Shown here piece by piece: positions 38,700-47,702 of a DNA stretch of 64,000 nucleotides. Position 1 is the stretch's first letter. Each line of letters begins with the position of its first letter. This stretch comes from Pichia kudriavzevii (taxonomy: Eukaryota > Ascomycota > Pichiomycetes > Pichiales > Pichiaceae), in NCBI RefSeq assembly GCF_003054445.1, contig NC_042510.1, forward strand, positions 992,001 through 1,056,000, given 5' to 3'. The notes beneath the pieces are model-generated. The model ran no database searches. It was given only the letters and a program-made list of their open reading frames with translations, and was not told the origin of the DNA. Both the position numbers and the translations under genes were made by a program.

Positions 38700-41600
38700 A
38701 TGCACAAGCATACAGGTAGTATAACTTCAGATTCCAGTAGACCCACAATACAAAGCTCACCTCGCAAACACCTATACCATAACTTATACTCGTCACCATC
38801 GAAAAAAGATTTTCAAAAATTTATCCCACCCCTTAATAACAATCAAGAGAACATCGATGCAAGTTTAATTCAACCACTTTTCGACAACAGAAACGTGGAC
38901 AATAGTGTGTATGCAGAGAAATCAATGGTGAATGCCACAAACCCAAACTTGTATACAAGTCCTTCAAAGAAGCCAACTGTTATTAAAAAACCCAAAATAT
39001 GTAAAGTTTGCTCAAAGCAAATCATTGGGACTCTGGTAAGAGCAATGGGGAACATTTATCATATAGATTGTTTTACTTGCTATGATTGTCATAAACCATG
39101 CTCCGATAAATTTTTTGCTGCCGATATTGAAGTGATGGATAATAAAACCAATGAAAAACATACTATCAATGTGCCATTATGTGAATATGATTACTTCAAG
39201 AGAATTGATTTGATTTGTCATACATGTAATAGTGCTATTAGAGGCTCTTATATTACTGCACTTGGTCATAAGTATCACTCAGAACATTTTTTCTGTGATG
39301 TTTGTCATAAAGTCTTTGAGTCAGACAACTATTATGCAAATGAGGGGAAAATTTATTGTCATTTCCACTATTCAAAGCTGTATGCATATCATTGCCAAGG
39401 TTGTAAATGTGCCATTTTGAAGCAGTATGTGGAGATTAATAGAGGTGGGAAACAACAACAGTGGCATCCAGAATGTTTTATGACTCATAAATTCTGGAAA
39501 GTGGATATAAACGTTGATGCCATTGGTTTAGGTGTGGATACAATAGATGATGTAACATCAGATCCGGAACAACTATACAAAGTTTCCACAACGTTGGAGA
39601 ATCTGACAATCTCAATATGGACAACATTATCTGAGTTCGAAGAGTCCTGTGCTTCGTTAATTTCAGAGATGTTACATGCTGCAACAACAAATAGTAAATC
39701 AAAGGGTTTGTCATTTACGTCTAAGTTGATATTTAAAATTTATTGCCTATTCAAGTGCCTGGATTGTCTCAGTTCTTTCTCCAGCACATATAATATATCC
39801 ATCGATCACAGTTTGCCAAAGTATCAAGGATTTTCTAAACTTACTAAAGAGCCACGCTCACTAACTTCGAAACTCATGTCTTATCTAACTTTTTTGAGGG
39901 ACATTGACCCAGAAAAATTGTCAATGAATAAATATTCCCAAGAGCTACTGTCTTTAATATCTTCAATTGCCCATTTTATCAAATTAATATCTAGGAACGC
40001 GCTAATGTACTCCTTAGAATACAACAGGTTATCGAATTCTATGAAGCCAACTGAAATTTTGTTAAATGAGATTGCTAATCATGAAAAGTACAAGAAAGAC
40101 TTATTTCATGTATCGTCAAAATCAAATGATACATGCTCCCACTGTCACCAGAGTATTGAAGATGATTGCATCTTATATAAAATTGATGAAAGTAATGAGA
40201 AAAGATGGCACCTCAACTGTTTTGTTTGTTCAAAATGTTCAGGAAACACAGTTATCTCAATCACAGACGTATCAGAAGCCGCATATAATAGAAAAACAGG
40301 TGCTGTACTCTGTCCATCTTGTGCATCAGATGACGTGAATTCCGCAACTGGATTTACCGTGGTAACAAGATTCATTCAATTGGCATACTTGCTGGAAATT
40401 GCACTCTTTCGTTCTAAAGTTGTTATCAATAAACGAGTCAAGTCTGGGCATTCCAAGCAACACAGCAGCGTGAGTGCAACCACAACTCCAACGAGTTTTT
40501 CCGACAATTCACGAAAGCCGTCTGATGCATCAAATAAACACAGTATACTAAGAAAGTCGTCCCACTCACGGCAAGATCGAGAGTCAATCAAACGAGAACA
40601 GCAGCAACAAAGTGAACAACATCAAATCCCCAAGAACGACTCGACAGACTCTTATGAGAACAATGTGTCTGAAATTGCACGCCGTAGGTCTCTGCGTGAA
40701 GCACGAACATTGAATAATGTTGATCAAGAAATTAGGAAATCTGTCATATTGGAGGCGCCAATTGCATGGAGTGCAGATACTGAGAATATTCCAGAGCCAT
40801 CAGCTGCTTCAGACAAATACCAACCTAAAAACGAAGCTGAAAAGGTTGAAAAAATGGTTTCAAATTCGCAGTCTCGTGTTGGCACTACAGGATCAATGAA
40901 ATTGCGAGTGAAGGATCTATCTATCAAAAAAAGAGCATTTCAAAATAGACAGCAACCTGTAAGCTCTTACGATTATCGAGAAAATAATCATCACACGAAA
41001 AGTCCTTCTGACGATAAGATAGGAGCATCTATTAATGCGGCAATTACATCAAAACTTCTACAAAACGAAAGTTCTCTTACCCTAGACGATATCCCTAGAA
41101 TTGTAAGCTCAGAACAAGCACGGGAACATAGGCCAAATGCATTCAAATTCCAAAAACGGGATTACTCGTCAGCAATCTCTAATATGCCCGTTCCAAAAAC
41201 AATTGAGACCACTAGTAATAATCAGCTTGAAATCTCCGAAAAGAAGGATAGCAAACAAACACCAACACATAGACCAAAACTAAGTATTAATGACATTGAG
41301 GATTCGGCAGAGAAAAAGCCTGTAAATAATGTGGTAAGATATTCTGAACTTAGCTATAATGCCCATGAGATTATAAGACACATTGCCGCAATAGCACTTT
41401 ATGAAATATTTCCCAATCAAGTGACCATAGAATACTGTACTACATTGATCGATGTTCATAAGGCGCCATCCTTTTGGGGCAAGATTTTTGGAGGGGGAGG
41501 AAACAGTAGTAGTATCCATTCATCCTCCCCAAGTACAAGTTCGAATGATTTCAAATCTGGCTCTGCCACCATCTCTGGCTCTGGTAAAGGTGTTTTTGGT

Positions 41601-42458
41601 GTTCCTTTGGATGCGGTTGTGAAAAAGTTTGGTACTGATAGTGATTTAGGAGTAGGTACGCGTAAAGTCAGGATTCCTTTACTTGTTGATGAATTGATAA
41701 ACGTAATGAGAAAACAGGATGTCAGCACAGAAGGTGTTTTCAGATTAAATGGTAATATCAAAAGATTAAGGCAGTTGGTTGAAGAAATAGACTCACACCC
41801 TGATCGCACTCCAAAACTCGATGCTGAAACCCCGATTCAGTTAGCAGCTTTACTAAAGAAATATTTAAGGGATTTACCTGTTCCTTTGCTAACATTTAAA
41901 CTTTATGATTTATTTTTGTTATCTCAAAAATTAGGTTCTGATCCAGATAGTTCAGATGATGATGCAATTGCTCGAAAGAGAGAGAGGGTTCTTAAACTGG
42001 CATATGCGATGCTTCCAAAGCCAAATCGTGATTTGGCAGAAGTGTTGTTTGCCTTTTTATCGTGGGTTGCTACATTTGCTGAAATAGGCGATGAAGATAA
42101 TGGGGGTGGCGGCTCCAAAATGGACACACATAATTTGGCCACTGTTATTACCCCCAACATTCTGTACTCCAATGAATCAATTCATCGCTCGCAAAGTGAA
42201 GCGATTAATGATGGATTTAAACTAATCAATTCTGAAGGTGGTGAAAATCAATTTTTAGCCATTGAGGTTATCAACGACATGATCGAAATGAATGAAGAGT
42301 TAAGTATTGTTCCTCAAGATATCGTTGAACTCTACAAGCTTGCAGGATTTGATAGAAAACTCGACGAAAAGGATAAGAAGAATTCCTTGATAACAAAGGA
42401 CATACTAGCAAAGTTAAAACAAGTTATTGAAACAAACCCCACAGTATTAACGAAATAG
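38700..42458 (+). CDS. LRG1: LIM-domain Rho GTPase-activating protein
   Basis: The 1252-residue protein has three LIM domains. The first two are tandem, at about residues 100-165 (CKVCSKQIIGTLVRAMGNIYHIDCFTC...) and 171-230 (CHTCNSAIRG...FHYSKLYAYHC). A third lies at about 477-530 (CSHCHQSIEDDCILYK...WHLNCFVCSKC). A C-terminal RhoGAP domain follows at about 960-1200, with the arginine finger in TEGVFRLNGNIKRLRQ (about residue 1018). Three LIM domains plus RhoGAP is the Lrg1 layout; Rga1/Rga2 have two. Lrg1 inactivates Rho1 and so limits glucan synthesis and cell-wall integrity signalling. The linker (530-900) is Ser/Lys-rich and probably disordered. S. cerevisiae Lrg1 has 1017 residues, so the linker is expanded here. 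Confidence 0.92.
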   Translation: MHKHTGSITSDSSRPTIQSSPRKHLYHNLYSSPSKKDFQKFIPPLNNNQENIDASLIQPLFDNRNVDNSVYAEKSMVNATNPNLYTSPSKKPTVIKKPKICKVCSKQIIGTLVRAMGNIYHIDCFTCYDCHKPCSDKFFAADIEVMDNKTNEKHTINVPLCEYDYFKRIDLICHTCNSAIRGSYITALGHKYHSEHFFCDVCHKVFESDNYYANEGKIYCHFHYSKLYAYHCQGCKCAILKQYVEINRGGKQQQWHPECFMTHKFWKVDINVDAIGLGVDTIDDVTSDPEQLYKVSTTLENLTISIWTTLSEFEESCASLISEMLHAATTNSKSKGLSFTSKLIFKIYCLFKCLDCLSSFSSTYNISIDHSLPKYQGFSKLTKEPRSLTSKLMSYLTFLRDIDPEKLSMNKYSQELLSLISSIAHFIKLISRNALMYSLEYNRLSNSMKPTEILLNEIANHEKYKKDLFHVSSKSNDTCSHCHQSIEDDCILYKIDESNEKRWHLNCFVCSKCSGNTVISITDVSEAAYNRKTGAVLCPSCASDDVNSATGFTVVTRFIQLAYLLEIALFRSKVVINKRVKSGHSKQHSSVSATTTPTSFSDNSRKPSDASNKHSILRKSSHSRQDRESIKREQQQQSEQHQIPKNDSTDSYENNVSEIARRRSLREARTLNNVDQEIRKSVILEAPIAWSADTENIPEPSAASDKYQPKNEAEKVEKMVSNSQSRVGTTGSMKLRVKDLSIKKRAFQNRQQPVSSYDYRENNHHTKSPSDDKIGASINAAITSKLLQNESSLTLDDIPRIVSSEQAREHRPNAFKFQKRDYSSAISNMPVPKTIETTSNNQLEISEKKDSKQTPTHRPKLSINDIEDSAEKKPVNNVVRYSELSYNAHEIIRHIAAIALYEIFPNQVTIEYCTTLIDVHKAPSFWGKIFGGGGNSSSIHSSSPSTSSNDFKSGSATISGSGKGVFGVPLDAVVKKFGTDSDLGVGTRKVRIPLLVDELINVMRKQDVSTEGVFRLNGNIKRLRQLVEEIDSHPDRTPKLDAETPIQLAALLKKYLRDLPVPLLTFKLYDLFLLSQKLGSDPDSSDDDAIARKRERVLKLAYAMLPKPNRDLAEVLFAFLSWVATFAEIGDEDNGGGGSKMDTHNLATVITPNILYSNESIHRSQSEAINDGFKLINSEGGENQFLAIEVINDMIEMNEELSIVPQDIVELYKLAGFDRKLDEKDKKNSLITKDILAKLKQVIETNPTVLTK

Positions 42459-42555
42459 TATCGGAGGAAATTTTTTTATAGAGCTTTCCACCCCTTTTTG
42501 TAGACAATAATTAATGTTTATCGCTTTCCCCTGCTTATTTATAGGTAGAATACAA

Positions 42556-45546
42556 TTATACACTGGATCCATCATAGACAAGCTTCGAAGTTTCCATTCC
42601 ACCCCTCCCTAGAAATGAAAACATAGACTTAAATTTGTCCGAGCTTACCCTAACAGTAGATTTGAACAAATCTTGACGTAGAGAAAAGTCCTCTTGTTGT
42701 TTCTTGGACAGTATTAGAGCATCTTGGTCAGTTACGCAAATTGGACATGGAATGAATCCTTCGTCGGTATCTCCTAGGACAAAATTAGATGACATCCCTT
42801 TCAAGGATGATTTACCCGAGGTGCTTTCTATCAGACAGTGTTCATGAATTTGGTGGCCACATTTGTAGCATACCATAGGAAACTCAAGTGGATTGTTGCA
42901 AACAGAACATTTAGTGCTGTTTAGTATCTTTGGATCATTCATCAAGTCAGCAATATTAGATTTTAGATTGGACAATCTGGATTCATATGCATTTTTCAAT
43001 TCTTCATTTTTTTGTATTTCTAGTTTTTGTTTCTCTATATTTCTTAAAAGATAGTTTTTAACCACCCCAAGTCTTACATTGGTATCTTCATTAGTTAAGC
43101 AATCCAAAACCTCCAGTAAAGTTAGGCAATTCTCTTGCTCAATGATCTCCAAAAGATTCTGAAGTCTTTTATCACCAATTTTCTCATAATATGCATTAGA
43201 AGATGTATACGTTAATAACGCAAGTCTATAGAGTTCTTTCTCCTTATGTCCGTATTTCAGAACTATGTCATATGATTTTTCTATGTCAGAGGCAAATATT
43301 GAAGATCTAAACAAATCCAATTCATAGCCTTCAATATTTAAATCTGATATACTTTCAGTTTGTTCACGAATAATCATCTCACCCTCACTAAATTCGTAAA
43401 TATTCGAAATCAAAATGAGTTTGGACTTTTCCTCCTCTGACCATTCCTTTCTTTGATATAACAAAAATTTTGCCTTTTCCTCCCAATCTTGCTTGTTTGC
43501 TTTATCCGATTGTGCTAATGTGAGGTATAGTTCATATAGAGTATTAATAATATCACTTTTATCCTGGGAATTACCATCATATTTTTCATAACTTTCAACA
43601 CATGCCTCCAAGAAAATTACAAATTGATAATTATGATTCATAAAACTAGAAAAAACCATTCTTGGTCTAGGCGGCTGGTAAGTAGGGATTTTTTCTTCTT
43701 CAATTTCATCATCGCCCTGGCCTGTATTCATAAATTTGGAAAATTGCTTATAAGACGTGAATATTGGATAAGAAAACGTGCTTGAATTATCAGTTTCTTT
43801 GCCTCGTTCTGAAGTCCTTGATTTAATTGTATATTTTCCTGTAAATACGTCAATCAAAAGTTGAGTTGTTTCGTTTGGTAGCATATTCAAAAGTGTGCTC
43901 ACATTGTCCACCAAAACCCTGAGTAGATCATCTATCGGTAAGGAATTGATGTAATCAAGGGCTGAAAATGGATCCTTGAGGTCATGAATTTGTATTGAAA
44001 CAACTTTGGAAGCTAATTGAAATTTCTCCGCAATCACTAATGCCAAACTGTAATATTCATTGTCTTTGCAAAGTTGAATAATGGAATCAATATCAAACGA
44101 TTTATGCGTTTCCGTGGGTATAATATCATAGTCATCATCCGTTTCAATATCACGTATAAATCGCTCAAATTCTGGTAACATCTTTAACTTACAATATGAT
44201 GTCAATAACAAGTCTATATGATTTGGGGTGGAAATTTTCAGTTCGACCATCTTCAAGATATACCTTATCAAATACTGAATCTTTGAACTGCCCTTGAACA
44301 TTGATATAATTTCACTAGTCTTACCTAAAGGTATGCATGCTATAAACTGATCTATTGCGGCTCCAAAATCATTTCTATTATATAGATAGAAGCCATATAG
44401 CTTTTCTATATTCATCACCTCATTGTCGGTAAATGCTTTCCTGTTTTCGTTTATTAACTTTAGCGCTAAAGGGAATAAGTCACTTTTAACTAAAATCTCA
44501 ATGTTCTCCTTGATGTTCTTCTCGTGGAGTCTGAGTAAAGAGCCATCCATAACCAGCACATAAAGATCTTCCCAAATCTCAAAAATATCAGATACTGCCG
44601 ACGTTATTAATTGATTAAACACAACAAAGTTATTCTTCAAGTCAAGAATTAGTAATTTGTTACTAGAGATCGAAGACTCGCTAAAATCTGTCGTTGATGT
44701 TTCTGAAATGCAAACGAGATACCTGTCATGATATAAGTGTGTTTTCTTCTTCGGAATACTGAGCTGTATCGAACGAGTCTTACCCTTTGTATCATAAAAC
44801 TGAAAGCATGACTCTCTTGAAACAAGTAAACTTGAACCATACAAGCATGTGCAGTCAAGGTCCGCTCCTTCATTATCATCCAGCAAACGTTCTATTTTCC
44901 TATCATTCCTTCCTGATGTTGATAGAGTGAATATCTTTGAGAATGTAGAGGCGTATAAAAGGTCATTTGATTTAAACGTGACAGATGTTATTGGTTCCTT
45001 GTCCTGGTATATAATACGTTGTCGAGACCCACGATCATGTATCAAATCACCACGAACTATAATAACTGATCCATTAGAAAACCCAAAAGCCAGTATAGAT
45101 AAATCATTTATATGCGCAAAGCAAGTCATTGGATAGTTGTTCTTTTCATTATTCACTGAGCATTGTGTTAAATAGCTAGAATCTAAGTCAAACTTATCAC
45201 TCTTCATGTTCATCACCTTATTGAGATTCCAGATTTTTAGATACAGCGGATAACCTTGTCTTTCAGCTATAGTTACCAAAAAAGGAGACTCCTCGTATTG
45301 GCAATATGCTAGTTTTGTGATTGTCCATCCTTCATGGTAACATGGAAAGCTAAAAGCTTTTTCTATGTTTTGATCTATCAGTTGTACCGTTGTCTGTCTT
45401 GTTGCAATAGCTATATACCTCCCAGCGGCACATATTGCACTAAGGGATGCATCGGAATAAAGGGCGTGTTGCTCTGACCCAAAATGTGGATCTTTTATTG
45501 GAGTTCCTTCAAAGAAGGGAAAATGTCTCCACGATAAAAGAGACAT
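42556..45546 (-). CDS. VPS11: HOPS/CORVET subunit Vps11 (Pep5), RING-finger protein
   Basis: The 996-residue protein begins MSLLSWRHFPFFEGTPIKD, close to the start of S. cerevisiae Pep5 (1029 residues). It has an N-terminal beta-propeller region (to about residue 350), a long alpha-solenoid, and a C-terminal RING: CSVCNNPLEFPMVCYKCGHQIHEHCL...CPIC, about residues 880-940, preceded by a coiled coil (LEIQKNEELKNAYESRLSNLKSN). Vps11 is a core of the HOPS and CORVET tethering complexes in fusion at the vacuole and endosome. It is convergent with LRG1 (97 bp apart) and divergent from the FUS2-like gene (329 bp apart). Confidence 0.94.
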   Translation of the reverse strand: MSLLSWRHFPFFEGTPIKDPHFGSEQHALYSDASLSAICAAGRYIAIATRQTTVQLIDQNIEKAFSFPCYHEGWTITKLAYCQYEESPFLVTIAERQGYPLYLKIWNLNKVMNMKSDKFDLDSSYLTQCSVNNEKNNYPMTCFAHINDLSILAFGFSNGSVIIVRGDLIHDRGSRQRIIYQDKEPITSVTFKSNDLLYASTFSKIFTLSTSGRNDRKIERLLDDNEGADLDCTCLYGSSLLVSRESCFQFYDTKGKTRSIQLSIPKKKTHLYHDRYLVCISETSTTDFSESSISSNKLLILDLKNNFVVFNQLITSAVSDIFEIWEDLYVLVMDGSLLRLHEKNIKENIEILVKSDLFPLALKLINENRKAFTDNEVMNIEKLYGFYLYNRNDFGAAIDQFIACIPLGKTSEIISMFKGSSKIQYLIRYILKMVELKISTPNHIDLLLTSYCKLKMLPEFERFIRDIETDDDYDIIPTETHKSFDIDSIIQLCKDNEYYSLALVIAEKFQLASKVVSIQIHDLKDPFSALDYINSLPIDDLLRVLVDNVSTLLNMLPNETTQLLIDVFTGKYTIKSRTSERGKETDNSSTFSYPIFTSYKQFSKFMNTGQGDDEIEEEKIPTYQPPRPRMVFSSFMNHNYQFVIFLEACVESYEKYDGNSQDKSDIINTLYELYLTLAQSDKANKQDWEEKAKFLLYQRKEWSEEEKSKLILISNIYEFSEGEMIIREQTESISDLNIEGYELDLFRSSIFASDIEKSYDIVLKYGHKEKELYRLALLTYTSSNAYYEKIGDKRLQNLLEIIEQENCLTLLEVLDCLTNEDTNVRLGVVKNYLLRNIEKQKLEIQKNEELKNAYESRLSNLKSNIADLMNDPKILNSTKCSVCNNPLEFPMVCYKCGHQIHEHCLIESTSGKSSLKGMSSNFVLGDTDEGFIPCPICVTDQDALILSKKQQEDFSLRQDLFKSTVRVSSDKFKSMFSFLGRGGMETSKLVYDGSSV

Positions 45547-45718
45547 TGTTTGCTTTTATATGCACGAGTTCTTCCCTGCGTGTGTCAATTCCAATAAAGA
45601 CAGGGGAGTAGACATTAAGTTATTGATCTGTTGGCAAGTTGAGTCTGAATTTGCCATACGCGGAAAATAGTGACTTGTCCCTGAAAGGTAAAAAATAAAA
45701 AGCTTAGTGAGACACTTA

Positions 45719-45725
45719 TGAAACA
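45719..45725 (+). promoter_or_regulatory. Pheromone response element (Ste12 site) upstream of FUS2-like gene
   Basis: A perfect TGAAACA lies 151 bp before the FUS2-like ATG in the VPS11-FUS2 divergent region. The core is the S. cerevisiae Ste12 binding site, and FUS2 is a Ste12 target there. One copy only is seen; by chance I would expect roughly 0.04 in this stretch on both strands. Confidence 0.55.
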
Positions 45726-45875
45726 AGTTCCATTTCAATCTGCTTCCCATTGCTTATTCATATTTTCTTTGAAAAGGTAGTAAGCGTTTAAAAGTGTCTA
45801 TAATTGTAGGAGGCAAAATTTGTCTTTCTTTTAGATGAGGCTTGGTGTCTCTTATCTTACTAGAAAAGCACAAAA

Positions 45876-47543
45876 ATGTTGCCAGACACCTCATCATCAA
45901 TCTCTCAATTGGAGACTTTTAAGACACCAGCTTCAATTGAAGAAGTTCTACATGATGACGTTTACAAGCCATATATCACACCGCCCACTCCATTTGAAGA
46001 GCATACAAAAAGGAAATCAGAAATGGGCGAACCAAACCCTTATGCCCAATCACTATGGTGGGCCTCCAGAGGAGAAGATGGTAGCACCGACATCCAAAGA
46101 CGTCGCACAATAAAAAAGGCTACCGTTGAAAGTGTGAGCAGTCTCGGAGATTACTCTGTTGCCGAGAAACCATTAAATGTTGAGACAGGGGTTCCCTTTA
46201 TTGAGACCGTTAAAAGAAGTCAGCTACTACCGTCCTTAATGGGGGAAAGAGAAAATATAGACGATATGGCAATTAACCAAGACTGCGATTATGACTCGAA
46301 GGAAACCATAAAAAAACTCAGGCCGTTGAACGACCCGCCACCTTTTACACTAATCAATATTTTATCCAAAATGGTCAAAAAACTTAGATGCTTAGTAAAA
46401 ATTCGTAGCAGTTTTGAGGTATATACAGACAAGAATCAACTTTTCATTAATCCGAAAGTAAAGCTCTACCTATTTAGCAATATTCAAACATTATTGATTA
46501 TACATGAACAGTTTCTCAACTCTGTTTTAGGCCCTTATCCTTTGGAAGACACGATATACGACAATCTTTTAAGACTACACCATGTTTATCCATCCTATTT
46601 GAACTCAACGGCTTTGCGGCAACATTTCACAAAACTAGTTATCCAGAATAATGCCTTTAAAGCCTTTATTGGCGACTTGGATACTGAAACGGCGGAAGAC
46701 AATGAGTTCTACCTATTGGTTCTCTCTCCTGCACTGGATTTCCACACACTAATTAACTATATTGACACCTACCTGGGAGAATCATCGCCTCGCATTCATC
46801 ATCTTATTAATAAGTTCTATGCTTGTTACAAACCATCAGGACCTATCATGTCTTTTGATAGGAACGAGCCAATATATCTTGTAATTCCAGATAATTGGAA
46901 AGAGGCAAATCTTAATGAATGGAAGGGAATCTCAAATAAGTCAGTGGAATCTCAGTTGGCCTATTATCTCAATTGGAGACTCGAGAGATTACTCAAAAGC
47001 TATAAGAATATAACGGGAAACGTAGAACAACAGGCAGACATTGTCTCGCATTTGGCAATCAATAACAAACTACTATCGCAAAGTATAGAGAAATTGTCGA
47101 CACATCTAGCTTTCGATACAAGAAGAGGGCAGTTTCAAATACCTGCCATGGAGCTCCACGATACCAACAAGAGAATATACCATATTGTGAATGAATTTGT
47201 GACGTTTTTAAGAGACGGGGTGCTTGAAGAGACCGTACAGATGGTGATAAACGCCGTTGAAGTTTGTAGGAATGTCATATCTGATGGGTATGGTGAAATT
47301 ATGGAAGTATATACTACGTTGGTGCTATTTGAGGAACACATTGCGCTAATCAGTGAAAAGTACGGTTGTTTTATAAAGGAGTACCTAGATTGTATTCCTT
47401 CCAAACCGGTGAATATCAACCAACTTATTTCCAGGTATGTCAAGTCTAGAGAGAGAGAACTACATCGTGAGGAAATAGGGGGGTCTGAGTGGGAGAAGAG
47501 GTTCATGCGTTACAGATTGGTGAGGCGACTTTTTCATGTTTAG
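45876..47543 (+). CDS. FUS2: FUS2-like cell-fusion protein (DH-like plus amphiphysin-like halves)
   Basis: The 555-residue protein has a low-complexity N-terminus of about 160 residues. A helical DH-like region follows (VKLYLFSNIQTLLIIHEQFLNSVLG ... YDNLLRLHHVYPSYLNSTALRQHFTKLVIQNNAFKAFI), then a C-terminal helical half ending RYRLVRRLFHV. Recalled S. cerevisiae Fus2 (677 residues) has matching blocks: LLLFGNIDTIASISKILVTA, EHLLRIKSTYTSYFVSHQ and the end VVRKLFEL. Fus2 acts at the shmoo tip with Rvs161 and Cdc42 in cell fusion. The position next to STE11 and the Ste12 site upstream agree with a mating role. Similarity is low, so the name is probable rather than certain. Confidence 0.65.
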   Translation: MLPDTSSSISQLETFKTPASIEEVLHDDVYKPYITPPTPFEEHTKRKSEMGEPNPYAQSLWWASRGEDGSTDIQRRRTIKKATVESVSSLGDYSVAEKPLNVETGVPFIETVKRSQLLPSLMGERENIDDMAINQDCDYDSKETIKKLRPLNDPPPFTLINILSKMVKKLRCLVKIRSSFEVYTDKNQLFINPKVKLYLFSNIQTLLIIHEQFLNSVLGPYPLEDTIYDNLLRLHHVYPSYLNSTALRQHFTKLVIQNNAFKAFIGDLDTETAEDNEFYLLVLSPALDFHTLINYIDTYLGESSPRIHHLINKFYACYKPSGPIMSFDRNEPIYLVIPDNWKEANLNEWKGISNKSVESQLAYYLNWRLERLLKSYKNITGNVEQQADIVSHLAINNKLLSQSIEKLSTHLAFDTRRGQFQIPAMELHDTNKRIYHIVNEFVTFLRDGVLEETVQMVINAVEVCRNVISDGYGEIMEVYTTLVLFEEHIALISEKYGCFIKEYLDCIPSKPVNINQLISRYVKSRERELHREEIGGSEWEKRFMRYRLVRRLFHV

Positions 47544-47702
47544 TGTATATTTAGTGCCACTCGTGTATGAATTGTGTGCAGTTTGTTTTTCGTTTTTTAT
47601 TTTTTTTTTTGCGTTTCCTGAAACTCCAGGCTAAAGAAACGTAACAACGATTCCGTTCAACAGTAACTTACAAGAGAGTTCCATTGTAAAGTTGATATTA
47701 AT